DNA from: Atherinomorus stipes | Taxonomy: Eukaryota > Chordata > Actinopteri > Atheriniformes > Atherinidae | Reading direction: 5' to 3' | Assembly (NCBI GenBank): GCA_023101725.1 | Contig: JALJCO010013629.1 | Location: 1-64,000 of the forward strand | Length of the DNA stretch: 64,000 nt | Shown: positions 37,901-49,436 of the stretch, in pieces | Layout: the number at the start of each line of letters is the position of its first letter | Position numbering within the stretch: position 1 is the first letter of the stretch | The notes under the pieces: generated by a model | What the model was told of the DNA's origin: nothing | Database searches by the model: none | What the model saw: the letters and a program-made list of their open reading frames with translations, nothing else | Program-made: the position numbers and the translations under genes

Positions 37901-40900
37901 CACCAAACCCTGTCCCGGTACCTGCACTAAACCCTGTCCCGGTACCTGCACTAAACCCTGTCCCGGTACCTGCACTAAACCCTGTCCCGGTACCTGCACT
38001 AAACCCCGTCCCGGTACCTGCACTAAACCCTGTCCCGGTACCTGCACCAAACCCTGTCCCAGTACCTGAACTAAACCCTGTCCCAGTACCTGCACTAAAC
38101 CCTGCCCCGGTACCTGCACTAAACCCTGTCCCGGTACCTGCACTAAACCCCGTCCCGGTACCCGCACTAAACCCCTTCCCAGTACCCGCACTAAACCCTG
38201 TCCCAGTACATGCACTAAACCCTGTCCCAGTACCTGCACCAAACCCTGTCCCGGTACCTGCACTAAACCCTGTCCCAGTACCTGCACTAAACCCTGTCCC
38301 AGTACCTGCACTAAACAATGTCCCAGTACCTGCACTAAACCCTGTCCCAGTACCTGCACTAAACCCTGTCCCAGTACCTGCACTAAACCCTGCCCCAGTA
38401 CCTGCACTAAACCCTGTCCCAGTACCTGCACTAAACCCTGTCCCGGTACCTACACTAAACCCTGTCCCAGTACCTGCACTAAACCCTGTCCCAGTACCTG
38501 CACTAAACTCTGTCCCAGTACCTGTCCCAGTACCTGCACTAAACCCTGTCCCAGTACCTGCACTAAACCCTGTCCCAGTACCTGCACTAAACTCTGTCCC
38601 AGTACCTGTCCCAGTACCTGCACTAAACCCTGTCCCAGTACCTGCACTAAACCTTGTCCCGGTACCCGCACTTAACCCTGTCCCGGTACCCGCATTAAAC
38701 CCTGTACAGGTACCCGCACTAAACCCTGTCTCGGTACCCGCACTAAACCCTGTCCCGGTACCCGCACTAAACCCTGTCCCGGCACGTGCACTAAACCCTG
38801 TCCCATTACCTGCACTAAACCCTGTCCCAGTACCTGCACTAAACCCCGTCCCGGTACCCGCACTAAACCCCGTCCCAGTACCCGCACTAAACCCTGTCCC
38901 AGTACATGCACTAAACCCTGTCCCAGTACCTGCACCAAACCCTGTCCCAGTACCTGCACTAAACCCTGTCCCAGTACCTGCACTAAACCCTGTCCCAGTA
39001 CCTGCACTAAACCCTGTCCCAGTACCTGCACTAAACCCTGTCCCAGTACCTGCACTAAACCCTGTCCCGGTACCTGCACTAAACCCTGTCCCAGTACCTG
39101 CACTAAACCCTGTCCCAGTACCTGCACTAAACCCTGTCCCAGTACCTGCACTGTCCCAATACCTGCACTAAACCCTGTCCCGGTACCTGCACTAAACCCT
39201 GTCCCAGTACCTGCACTGTCCCAATACCTGCACTAAACCCTGTCCCAGTACCTGCACTGTCCCAATACCCGCACTAAACCCTGTCCCGGTACCCGCACTA
39301 AACCCTGTCCCAGTACCTGCACTAAACCCTGTCCCAGTACCTGCACTAAACCCTGCCCCAGTACCTGCACTAAACCCTGTCCCAGTACCTGACTAAACCC
39401 TGCCCCAGTACCTGCACTAAACCCTGTCCCAGTACCTGCACTAAACCCTGCCCCGGTACCTGCACTAAACCCTGTCCCGGTACCTGCACTAAACCCTGCC
39501 CCAGTACCTGCACTAAACCCTGTCCCAGTACCTGCACTAAACGCTGCCCCGTACCTGCACTAAACCCTGTCCCGGTACCTGCACTAAACCCTGTCCCGGT
39601 ACCTGCATAAACCCTGTCCCAGTACCTGACCTAACCCTGTCCCGGTACCTGCACCAAACCCTGTCCCGGTACCTGCACCAAACCCTGTCCCGACGCTACC
39701 TGTGGTCCCTCGGTCGTCGGGTCGTCCTTTCCGCCCCGGTACCTGCACTAAACCCTGTCCCGGTACCTGCTCTAAACCCTGTCGTACCTGCACCACCTCC
39801 AGTACCTGCATAAACCCTGTATACTGAATAAACGCCGCCGCTCCCGTCCAGTACCTGCACCAACCCTGTCCAGTACTGCTCCCCTGTCCAGTACCTGCAC
39901 TAAACCCTGCCCCAGTACCCCCCTCCCGTCCCGGTACCTGCACTAAACCCTGTCCCAGTACCCCCTCCCTGTCCCAGTACCTGCACTAAACCCTGTCCCA
40001 GTACCTGCACCAAACCCTGTCCCAGTACCTGCACTAAACCCCTGTCCCAGTACCTGCACTAAACCCTGTCAGTTGTAATTCTATATCCCCCGTCCCCTGT
40101 CCCAGTACCTGCACTAAACCCTGTCCCAGTACCTGCACTAAACCCTGTCCCGGTACCTGCACTAAACCCTGTCCCAGTACCTGCACTAAACCCTGTCCCA
40201 GTACCTGTCTACCGGTCGCCACTGTCCCAATACCTGCACTAATCCCTGTCCCAGTACCTGCACTAAACCCTGTCCCAGTACCTGCACTACCCCTGTCCCA
40301 GTACCTGCACTAAACCCTGTCCCAGTACCTGCACTAAACCCTGTCCCAGTACCTGCACTAAACCCTGTCCCAGTACCTGCACTAAACCCTGTCCCAGTAC
40401 CTGCACTAAACCCTGTCCCAGTTCCTGCACTAAACCCTGTCCCAGTACCTGCACTAAACCCTGTCCCGGTACCTGCACTAAACCCTGTCCCAGTACCTGC
40501 ACTAAACCCTGTCCCAGTACCTGCACTAAACCCTGTCCCGGTACCTGCACTAACCCTGTCCCAGTCTGCACTAAACCCTGTCCCAGTAACCCTGTCCCGG
40601 TACCTGCACTAAACCCTGTCCCGGTACCTGCACTAAACCCTGTCCCAGTACCTGCACTAAACCCTGTCCCAGTACCTGCACTAAACCCTGTCCCAGTACC
40701 TGCACTAAACCCTGTCCCAGTACCTGTCCGTACCTGCACTAAACCCTGTCCCAGTACCTGCACTAAACCCTGTCCCGGTACCTGCACTAAACCCTGTCCC
40801 GGTACCTGCACTAAACCCTGTCCCAGTACCTGCACTAAACCCTGTCCCAGTACCTGCACTAAACCCTGTCCCAGGTCCGCACTAAACCCTGTCCCAGTAC

Positions 40901-41790
40901 CTGCACTAAACCCTGTCCCAGTACCTGCACTAAACCCTGTCCCGGTACCTGCACTAAACCCTGTCCCAGTACCTGCCTAAACCCTGTCCCAGTACCTGCA
41001 CTACCCTGTCCCAGTACCTGCACTACGTGTACTGCATCCTGCAGTACTGTCCCTGTCCCAGTACCTGCACTAAGCCCTGTCCCAGTCCGCCTAACCCTGT
41101 CCCGGTACCTGCACTAACCCTGCCCGTCCCCCGCCCCCCCCCGCCGTCCTGCCCCCGCCCGTCCCGCCCCCGCCCGTCCGCCCCCGCCCGGTCCGCACTA
41201 ACCCTGTCCCGGTACCTGCACTAAACCCTGTCCCAGTTCTACCCTGTCCCAGTACCTGCACTAAACCCTGTCCCAGTACCTGCACTAAACCCTGTCCCAG
41301 TACCTGCACTAAACCCTGTCCCGGTACCTGCCTCTCCCAGTACCTGCACTAAACCCTGCCCCAGTACCTGTCCCAGTACCTGCACTAAACCCTGTCCCAG
41401 TACCTGCACTAAACCCTGTCCCGGTACCTGCACTAAACCCTGTCCCAGTAACCCTGTCCCAGTACCTGCACTAAACCCTGTCCCGGTACCTGCACTAAAC
41501 CCTGTCCCGGTACCTGCACTAAACCCTGTCCCGGTACTTGCACTAAACCCTGTCCCGGTACCTGCACTACTCCCAGTACCTGCACTAAACCCTGCCCCAG
41601 TACCTGCACTAAACCCCGTCCCGGTACCTGCACTAAACCCCGTCCCGGTACCTGCACTAAACCCTGTCCCGGTACTTGCACTAAACCCTGTCCCAGTACC
41701 TGCACTAAACCCTGTCCCGGTACCTGCACTAAACCCTGTCCCGGTACCTGCACTAAACCCTGTCCCGGTACCTGCACTAAACCCTGCGCT
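34936..41790. repeat. Very large 24-bp minisatellite (~285 units)
   Basis: Tandem units with the core CCAGTACCTGCACTAAACCC. Most positions are fixed, with one frequent A/G difference (CCAGTACC or CCGGTACC, the latter creating GGTACC). Regular from about 36,500 to 39,500; the flanks, especially 39,600-41,250, contain many truncated or scrambled units. Because 24 is divisible by three, four of six frames stay open (for example a Ser-Ala-Gly-Thr-Gly repeat); these are not genes. It abuts a truncated copy of the T-rich interspersed repeat (34,815-34,935). Confidence 0.97.
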
Positions 41791-42108
41791 CCTGTATGGA
41801 GGCTGCAGTTGGTAAAAGTGCACGGTCAGGTTTGGAGTTGCAGGTTAGTGCAGGAAAAAGGCAGAACTGGGACAGTGATGGTTCCCTTCATCATCCTGCA
41901 CCACCACGTCATTTCATGTCCTTGTTTCCAAACTCAGCTTCATCTCTGTTTCTGGTGAAGAGACGTCATTTTCAGACCTAAACAGAATAAAGTTCATTTC
42001 ATCTGTTATTGTAAAATAGATGTTATGAAATCCACACGTGTTTGATTAAGTAATAAATGAATAACTGAACTAATTATTTAACCAGTACAGGTAAAATAAT
42101 GGTTACAT
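41791..42108. other. No recognisable gene
   Basis: Ordinary-looking sequence between the minisatellite and a TTAA element. No frame longer than about 60 codons and no motif I can name. Confidence 0.6.
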
Positions 42109-42664
42109 TTAAAGGGACTTGAGGCAAGATTAAGAAATGAAACTCGCGACTGGCGCTTCAGGTAACTGCAGCCACGAGCCAAGCCGTCACGGGAGCACAA
42201 ACTGAAGCTATAATGCTGTTTACTACACTTTTTCTTCGTAGTTCCACGTTTTAGTGTCTTTCAGTTGATCTGGATCGTTTGCTGATGGCAGAAGAATCCA
42301 TAACTATCACTTACAGTGTTTGAATTTACCGCGACCGTCTTCTTGCTGTATCAAAACTGCGGATGTAGCGTCATTTGGACATCACGTCAGCAGGGCAGCG
42401 CGGGAAATTTGGACACCGACACGGTCATCAAAGCCGCCACAGTATAAATGTCCAATGTTTGGTAACAAAACATTGGTGAAATGAAAGAGTTTGAAGCAGA
42501 TAATTGCCGGCATCACCTGCATTTTATTGGACATACGCTGATCTAAAGTGGATCTAAATATCTACTGAAGGAATTTACGTTACACCAAAACTGTGGGTGA
42601 GAAAATGAACAGATTTCATGCTCGAAAATAGATCCAGGTTGAAAAAACCAAACTTCCCCTTTAA
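42109..42664. mobile_element. TTAA-bounded element, ~556 bp
   Basis: Begins TTAAAGGGACTTGAGG and ends CAAACTTCCCCTTTAA. Same style of ends as the elements at 5,588 and 45,152. No transposase frame. Confidence 0.45.
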
Positions 42665-42984
42665 CAGCAGACACGCAAAATGGATTGTAGGAACTGTTCT
42701 GCCAGCTGAACAGGTGCAGTCTCGTTGCATCCCCTTCGTAAAAAAGCTGGGGCTGATCATTGCATGTGCAATCAAGTTTGCACTTATTTTAATACATGCG
42801 AAACTTTCATTAATCAGGACCTAAGAGTGTGAAGTTACAGGGTTACAATACATGGACAGACTCCCTCCACGTCATCGTCCAGACAGGCAGGAGACGAAAA
42901 TCAGCAGTCAGCTGATGTCACATGATCTGTCACCTGCATAAGATTCATGCTCGTGTTTTTCTTTAACCCGAAACCTGACCGCTC

Positions 42985-43690
42985 AGTCAGAATGACACTG
43001 GAATGCACAAGACTTCAAAGAAGAGGCATGTCACAACTACAGCTGGGCCTGAAATGTACAAACAAAATGATTCAACCCCCGCTGAAAGTAAGGTTTACTG
43101 GCAAAGTCTACAAATTAGCAACTGTTTGCAACAAACAAATGAAAACAAGAATATTTTAAACAGGTCAACAAAATTGATATTACGATGGTTTCCAATGATT
43201 CAGTACAAAATGTCACTTTTAATGACCACTGCAGTCTCAGAATTATTCAACCCCTGAACAGAATTCCTCACCAGAGGACGTGTTAAAAAACCTCGACTGA
43301 CTGAGAGACCAGGACTTGGTGGCATCACTGAGGTTTCAGTGTGTAGAGTAAAGTTCACTAAACACTGGAGGGCTCCATGCACCCAACTCCAAGATGAAAC
43401 CACTAATGACCCAAAGACACAAGAAAAATCGGCCAAAGAGATTTGGGGATTTTGCTCTGCGGAGCGATAAAACAAAGCTAGAACTGTTCTGGCCTCTAGA
43501 TCAGCGGTTTGTGTGGAGGAGGGAGAACGAAGCATCCAGCCTACAGTGAAGCATGGCGGTGGCACAGTCATGCTAAGGGCTGCTCAGCTTCCTCTGGCTC
43601 TGGAAACCTGCAGCATGTAAAGAGAAGACGGGGTCAATCGGTATCAGGAAATCCTGAGAAAATGGCTGCGTTTCCATGTGGCTTGAGGAA
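42985..43690 (+). mobile_element. Tc1/mariner-like transposon relic
   Basis: Plus-strand reading with several frameshifts gives fragments such as a KHGGGTVML block, like the conserved K-x-G-G-G-S/T-V-M motif of Tc1/mariner transposases, preceded by a Trp-Arg-Arg-Glu-Asn segment. Stops and frame changes show it is dead. The 3' part runs into low-complexity sequence at 43,700. Confidence 0.6.
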
Positions 43691-43699
43691 AGAGTAAAA

Positions 43700-44215
43700 C
43701 GTTTTAATGTTGTAATGTTTTTGTGGGGATGTTTGTTTGTTGGGTTGTTTGTTTGTTTTTTTGTTTGTTTTTATATTTTTTGTTTGGTATTTTATAAAAT
43801 TTTGTGGGTTCTTGTTTGTGGGTGGAGGGGGGCTTTTTGGTCGGTGGGGTAGGGGGGGGGGGGGGGAAAAAGGGGGATATGGAGGGGGAAAGGGGAAAAG
43901 GAGATGAAAAAAATTAAAGAGGGGAAATGGGGAGGAGAGAAGAGGGGGGGGAGGGGGGGTGGGGGGGGGGGGGCAGGGGGGAGGATGGGGGGGGGGGGGG
44001 GTCCGTAAATTCGGGTTTTTTTTCATTCTCCCCTTCCCACCCAACCCCTAACGGCACCCCGCGGGGCGGGGCCCCACCTCGAGCGGGGGGGGGGGGGGGG
44101 GAGGTGAAGATGAATTGTTTACCCACCCCACCACAATAATCAAAATAACCTACACCCCCCAAAAACCCAACCCCCCACCCACGCATCCCCCCCCCCCCTC
44201 TCCAAACAACCCCTC
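43700..44215. other. Low-complexity G/T then G/C sequence, doubtful quality
   Basis: GTTTGTTTG tracts give way to long G runs with short A interruptions, then C runs. The texture resembles the damaged palindrome loop at 15,130-15,600 rather than any fish repeat I know. Long frames here (Pro/Gly-rich) are compositional. Confidence 0.6.
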
Positions 44216-44277
44216 CCCAAAAGACCACGTCCACAACCGGAGCCCATTAGAAATACTACCCTGAGAGAATCACCTAG

Positions 44278-44345
44278 ACCAGGGGTGTCCAGCTCCGGTC
44301 CTCGAGGGCCACAATCCCACAGATTATCCATGTCTCCTTCTCCAT
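44278..44345. mobile_element. hAT-like element end
   Basis: CAGGGGTGTCCAGCTCCGGT followed by a CTCGAGGGCC stretch, typical of a very common fish non-autonomous DNA element family. Only the left end is present; the matching right end is at 48,160-48,316. Confidence 0.45.
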
Positions 44346-44358
44346 CTCTGAGAAGAGT

Positions 44359-44572
44359 CTATCTGCGGCTCGCAAGACAGGGGCGTGTCATAGAGTGGGC
44401 GTGTCGTAGTGTGACGTTACTCGACGACACGCCCACCAGGCCAATGAGAGCACGGTAAAATCTAGTCCTACCCCTGACCCTTCCCCTAAACCTAACCAGA
44501 CCCACCCACTATGTGACACGCCCACTATAGGACACGCCCACTGGGTTGCAAGCCGCAGATAGATACACTTGC
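44359..44572. mobile_element. Small TIR element (~210 bp)
   Basis: Terminal inverted repeats CTATCTGCGGCTCGCAA and TTGCAAGCCGCAGATAG flank paired GGGCGTGTC/GACACGCCC motifs and a CCTAAACCTAACC centre. A miniature inverted-repeat element without coding sequence. Confidence 0.65.
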
Positions 44573-45151
44573 TCAGAGCAGCAAATTGTTGCGGGTTTAA
44601 GGACATTTGCAGCTCAGAAAGTGCATCGTTATAAAGTCGCTCCTCTGCAGCCGTTCTGACTGTTTATGATTAGAGAAATGAATTGCCAAAAAAGATGTCA
44701 TAAAGTCCATCCTCTCGCGCTGTGATTGGTCCGGTCAACTTTTTAATGGAGTGGAAATCACTTCTCAATGGAGAGAATCCAGACTGACTTGCTGTGTATC
44801 TCATACTCAGCGTTGGTCAGGCTGGTGGACCAGGCTAGTGCTGGACCCCCTCTAAAACGAGATGGCTCATCTCAAGGGGCTTATCCAAACAAAGAAGTTT
44901 CAGTCAACAGACGCTTGTCCTGAGGTGGGTAGTCTTCTGGTTCTTCGCAGCCACAGCTCCGGGACAAGCTGTCCTTCAGTTTTTAATGGACCTCTTTTCA
45001 GTCATCATGGCTGAAGCTCCAGATCAGAAAGGAAGGAAACTCCTGTATGAAGGGAAAATGTATCAAAACCGCTACAGCTGTTTTAATGAGATTCATGAAA
45101 CCCACACATGATATGTCTTCATTGGGACATGATTAAGAAGTGTGGTTTCAC
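44573..45151. other. No recognisable gene
   Basis: Non-repetitive sequence between two DNA elements. No convincing exon or motif was seen. Confidence 0.5.
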
Positions 45152-45617
45152 TTAAAGGGGGGGTAACATGCAAAATTGACTTTTTTGAGCTTTTTATTAT
45201 GTTATCAAGTCATTCCCTCCCCGTAAAACATGCCCTGGGGTTTATTTTGACTCATTCAGGCATATTTGTGAAATCCCTGAATCTCCTGTGGAAACCAACA
45301 TGGCTGCCAGAACGGCTGCCACCACAGAGCTCCTCCAATACCACTAAGCTCCTCCTCCTTCCGAAGCTCCGCCCCACCAGAGCATGAGAGTGTTGTCATG
45401 AGTGGAGGGGGTGTGTCGGAAACAGCAGAAGGCATCTTAAAGGGGCAGCAGTGAATTTTTAAGGCGTCAGATACAGACATGGAGTGATGTCACATTTCTT
45501 TAAGTTTTTTTTTTTATGTATACTGTGTTTTCAAAACTACTGAAGGTAACACAGGTATTTGGTTGTGTCATAAAAGGTAATTATGTGCCTGATAATGACA
45601 TGAAACCCCCTCTTTAA
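45152..45617. mobile_element. TTAA-bounded element, ~466 bp
   Basis: Starts TTAAAGGGGGGGTAACATGC and ends GACATGAAACCCCCTCTTTAA, a good terminal inverted repeat with TTAA at both ends. Non-autonomous. Confidence 0.7.
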
Positions 45618-45624
45618 AAAAGTG

Positions 45625-46790
45625 CATTGTCAGAATCTGTAGCTAAATTATCCTGATGAAGTGTCAATAAATGATGTGGTGTCTGAATTAAAGGAAGTCA
45701 TCTGTGGCGTTCCACAAGGATCAGTGATTGGTCCAAAACTGTTATTGAGTTATATAAATGATATTTGTAAAATTACAGACGTTCTACATTTTGTAATTTT
45801 TGCAGATGACACCAAATTGTTTTGTTCTAGAAAGAACTTGGAGGAAATTTTGAGTATTGTAGAGATGGAGCTCGTGAAACTAAAATATTAAAATAAAATA
45901 CATAAAAAAAGTAAATTTTTGGGTATTTGGAAATAAAAAATAAAATTTAAAATAAAAAAAATCAAATTAAAAATTTGTGATGATGTAACTGAGAGTATTT
46001 GAGACCAAATTTTGCTGGAGTGGTGATGGACGAGTGGTTGACATGGAAACAACATATTGATTATTTAAAAGGAAAAATATCAAAATCAATTGCAATTTTA
46101 TATCAATCTAAGGATGTATTAAACTCTAAATGTCTCTACATTATTCATTGTTCACTTATTTTTCCTTATTTGTCTTATTGTGCAGAGTTGTGAGGATCAA
46201 CATTTAAAACAACTATAAACTCAATAGTTATCTTGCAAAAACGTGCAATAATGCAGGTTATTATGATCACACTAGTCTGTTGTTTATGAAGTCACATGTT
46301 TTGAAATTTAATGACATAGTATATTTAAAATGCAATTAATGTACATGGCAAAAACAAATTCACTACCTGTAACTTTACAAAGATTTTTTTACGTCTAAAG
46401 GGAAAAATGACTTTAGAGATGGTTTTAAGTTTGTTGTGCCAAAAGAAACAAAAAGGATTAAAAGGAGACGTTTCTGTTGTGGGTGGAACATTTTGGAATA
46501 AGGCTCATTTGAATTTACGCTTCTGTAATTCATTTTTGATGATTGTTGAATCTTGTTTTCAAAGCTATAAGTAGGAGATGAGGAAAATGGGAAAATGCAG
46601 TAAAAAAACATTTTCTTGTTCTTTTTTTTTTTTTCTCTTCCTCAATTGGAGGATTAAGTTAGGAATCTTGTTGTAGGATCGGCAGTATAAGCTTTTGCTT
46701 CAGCCTTTTCAGTCTTTGTTATTGTAAATGTGAAGACTGATCTTTATGTATTGTTGTATGATGACTGAATAAATCAGAATAGCTAACTAA
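45625..46790 (+). mobile_element. 5'-truncated LINE with reverse transcriptase remnants
   Basis: The plus-strand frame 45,661-45,891 contains VPQGSVIGPKLLLSYINDI and FADDTKLF, the YADD-box region of a non-LTR reverse transcriptase. A second frame, 45,999-46,193, continues with the GVVMDEWLTWKQHIDYL block typical of the following thumb region. Frameshifts and stops separate them, and the 3' end fades out near 46,790 without a clear tail. Inactive. The clade is not certain. Confidence 0.75.
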
Positions 46791-47211
46791 AGTGTTGAGC
46801 TCTTCTCTCATTTCCCAGCTCGGGATTAGCAGAGAGCAGCTGTTTGTCTTTGTTCAAGTGTGAAAAGCTTTCGGGAAACGGGATGTAACAGTAATAATAG
46901 GCGAAATGATGCAGGTAATGCACAGTGAACGCCACCTGAGACGTACCGGCGGTTCTCCAGGTGTGAGATTAAAACCCCAGCGGCAGATTAACCAAGATCA
47001 GAATTAGCCCGGTTTACCAGCATGGTGTTGGAGAGTGTGACGCTGGCAGACGTCCAGAATAAACAGAGACTGAAAGGACAAGAGTTTTGGTTTATGATGA
47101 GATGTCAGATCATGCAGTAGGAGAACAGGTGTCACCAGACCTGCTGGTTCAGGATTAAAGCTCACGGCTGTTTGTGACTAAAAGCATCCACTGTTGAAAG
47201 AAGGTTTAAGT
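46791..47211. other. No recognisable gene
   Basis: Unremarkable sequence between two LINE fragments of opposite orientation. Confidence 0.5.
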
Positions 47212-47975
47212 TCAACTCAACTTTATTTATAGAGCCCTTTAAAACAACCACAGTTGGAACAAAGTGCTGTACACAACAAGCAGATAGTTAAAACAATTCC
47301 AAAACAACAGAATAATTAAAAAATAAAATAAATAAAACTAGAAATAAATAAGTAAAAACAATAAAACCAAAGAAAACCAGCGACTAAAACAAACCACAAT
47401 ACACTAAAACAGTCTCATGCTGTGTTGAAAGCCAAAGAATAAAAATAGGTTTTAAGACGAGTTTTAAAAATGGAGGATACAATGGAGGATTGTCTAATGG
47501 GGAGGGGGCGCTCGTTCCACAGTTTTGGAGCAGCAACTGAAAAAGCTCTGCCCCCCCTGAGCTTCTGCCTGGACCTCGGTGCCTCCAGGAGCAGCAGGTC
47601 AGCTGACCTGGGGCACCGAGCAGGACTGTAGGGGTGGAGAAGCTCAGAGAGGTGAGGAGGGGCCAAACCATTTAAAGATTTAAAAACAAATAAAAGAATC
47701 TTAACATGAACCCTAAAATGCAGCGGCAGCCAGTGGAGGGGGGCAGGATGGGGGTTATGTGCCCCCTCTTACATACTCCACTTAAAGGGCGTGTAGCTGC
47801 ATTCTGCACCAACTGGAGACGTGCGAGGGAGGACTGGCTCACACCAAAATAAAGAGTGTTACAGTAATCCAGCCGAGATGTAGCAAAGGCATGGATTACC
47901 GTTTCAAAGTGCTGTTGTGCAAGAAAAGGTTTGACTTTAGCCAGCTGTCTGATATGATAAAAGCTGGACTTCACT
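47212..47975 (-). mobile_element. L2-type LINE, 3' part (minus strand)
   Basis: Minus-strand frames 47,974-47,672 and 47,666-47,415, separated by a frameshift, encode the C-terminal end of an L2-clade reverse transcriptase: FYHIRQLAKVKPFL, TSRLDYCNTLYFGVSQSSL, LQLVQNAATR, then LSELLHPYSPAR and APKLWNERPLPIR. The 3' end near 47,212 has TTTATTTATAGAGCCCTTT on the plus strand, the usual L2 tail region. Truncated at the 5' end and dead. Confidence 0.85.
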
Positions 47976-48159
47976 GCTGATCCAATTTAAAATCACTGTC
48001 CATCTCAAAACCCAAGTTAGAGACTACTGGCTTAAAAAACAGTAAAAACGTTCAAGTCAACAGGGGGGATTCATTAAGGCTTCCGGGACCAAACACCTTC
48101 ACTTCAGTTTCTGTTTCATTTTGGTATAAAAAGTTAAAAGCCAACCAGGCTTTAATGTC

Positions 48160-48316
48160 ATCCCACAGGTTTTCCATGTCTCCTTCTCCATCACACCTGA
48201 CTCAAAATCATCGGCTTTTAGATCCATTTAATTTGAGTTCGCTGTGCTGGTGCAAGGAGGCATGGGAAACCGTCAGGACAGCGGCCCTTGAGGACCAACT
48301 TTGGACACCACTGACC
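48160..48316. mobile_element. hAT-like element end
   Basis: Contains TTTTCCATGTCTCCTTCTCC, also found beside 44,330, then GGCCCTTGAGGACC and ends GGACACCACTGACCTAG. This is the inverted partner of the end at 44,278, so the pair could be one element split by later insertions or two separate truncated copies. Confidence 0.45.
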
Positions 48317-49436
48317 TAGACCTTCAAGATTACATGAGATTCAGACAAAGCTGAACAATAATATACCTTTTAAAACTAAAAGTCCTTTTAAGGGATTAGA
48401 GCAGATCCCACACCACGGCCAATCGGAGACCACCACCAACGAGACACCGCTTCCACTCTACGCTGGAACCTCCCGGCTGCAGATCCCTGGCCCAGCGTCT
48501 TACCGAGGATGTCATGTCATGAACCACCATCTTGAACCCACCGCCTGAGCTTACCTCCCTACCAGCTCAGCAACAGAATTTCATACAGCCATTCTTCCTG
48601 CACATTCCAGCCACTGACTTTGCATGTAAACCTGATGCCCTTGATGCCCACATCACATTTGGTGTGCACGCTGTTACACACTGTCCATCCCACTGTGAGC
48701 AGTTCCCAGGGCCTCCTGAGTTCTCTCACACCCCACCCCACATAAAAACCCATAGATGGTCAAAGGGAATGAGCCCCCTTTTCAACATCTTTAGTCCACA
48801 CACATTTTTCCAAAAACACCCCATAATAAAAACACATTAAAAAACCCCTAACAATAACCCCACGCCGGAAAACACAAACACACACCCCCATGCACACTGG
48901 ACATACTCACAAACAAAACTGGACAGAGCCTAACACGCCAGTCCACACATCACATACACCCACATACAGCAGCCTGGGCCGACTTCCAAAGTTCAGAATC
49001 TGATCTCGAGTGACAGCGCACTTCTGTCTGATGAACACCGGCCTCTCGGCAATGGATTCACCGACGGAGGGCAGTGAATCGATCGTCCTAATTGATAGGA
49101 CGAGTAGGCGTAAGCCAACTTTGGAGCAGCGTAACTTGAAAACTGAGCGAATTTTGAGCTAACTTCCTAATGAAGCTGACAAATTTTCCTACATTTTGAT
49201 ATATAGTTTGTCTGTAAGTAAAAAGATGTAGGAGTTATGGGAATTTGTTTCACATCTGAAAATGGTCCAAAATTTAGAGTGTAGCTAGAGTGCAGAGGAA
49301 TTTGGGGGATTTTTCAGATTTGTACTCAAACGTAACTCGTGACTGTGTGTCAAAACCATAAAAGATATGTAAATTTCCTTTCGCACGTTAAATATTTTAT
49401 ATTTTGTGACCCATTTAAACTTTGAATGATATTTCT
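48317..49436. other. No recognisable gene; C/A-rich patch
   Basis: 48,700-48,960 is unusually rich in CCC, ACAC and AAAA tracts, suggesting poor sequence or a simple repeat. From 49,140 it is ordinary AT-rich sequence that appears to continue beyond the inserted fold-back at 51,113. Confidence 0.5.

Noticed and set aside
34936..41790. Telomere-like sequence because of repeated CTAAACCC
   Set aside because: The CTAAACCC lies inside a fixed 24-bp unit and is never tandem by itself.
34837..41823. Long Gly-Thr-Gly, Val-Gln-Val-Leu-Gly-Gln or Pro-Val-Pro-Ala frames
   Set aside because: The 24-bp unit is a multiple of three and lacks stops in four frames, so every stretch of the array is open. 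There is no splice or start evidence.
43914..44234. Pro- and Gly-rich frames near 44 kb
   Set aside because: They come from G and C runs in low-complexity sequence of doubtful quality.
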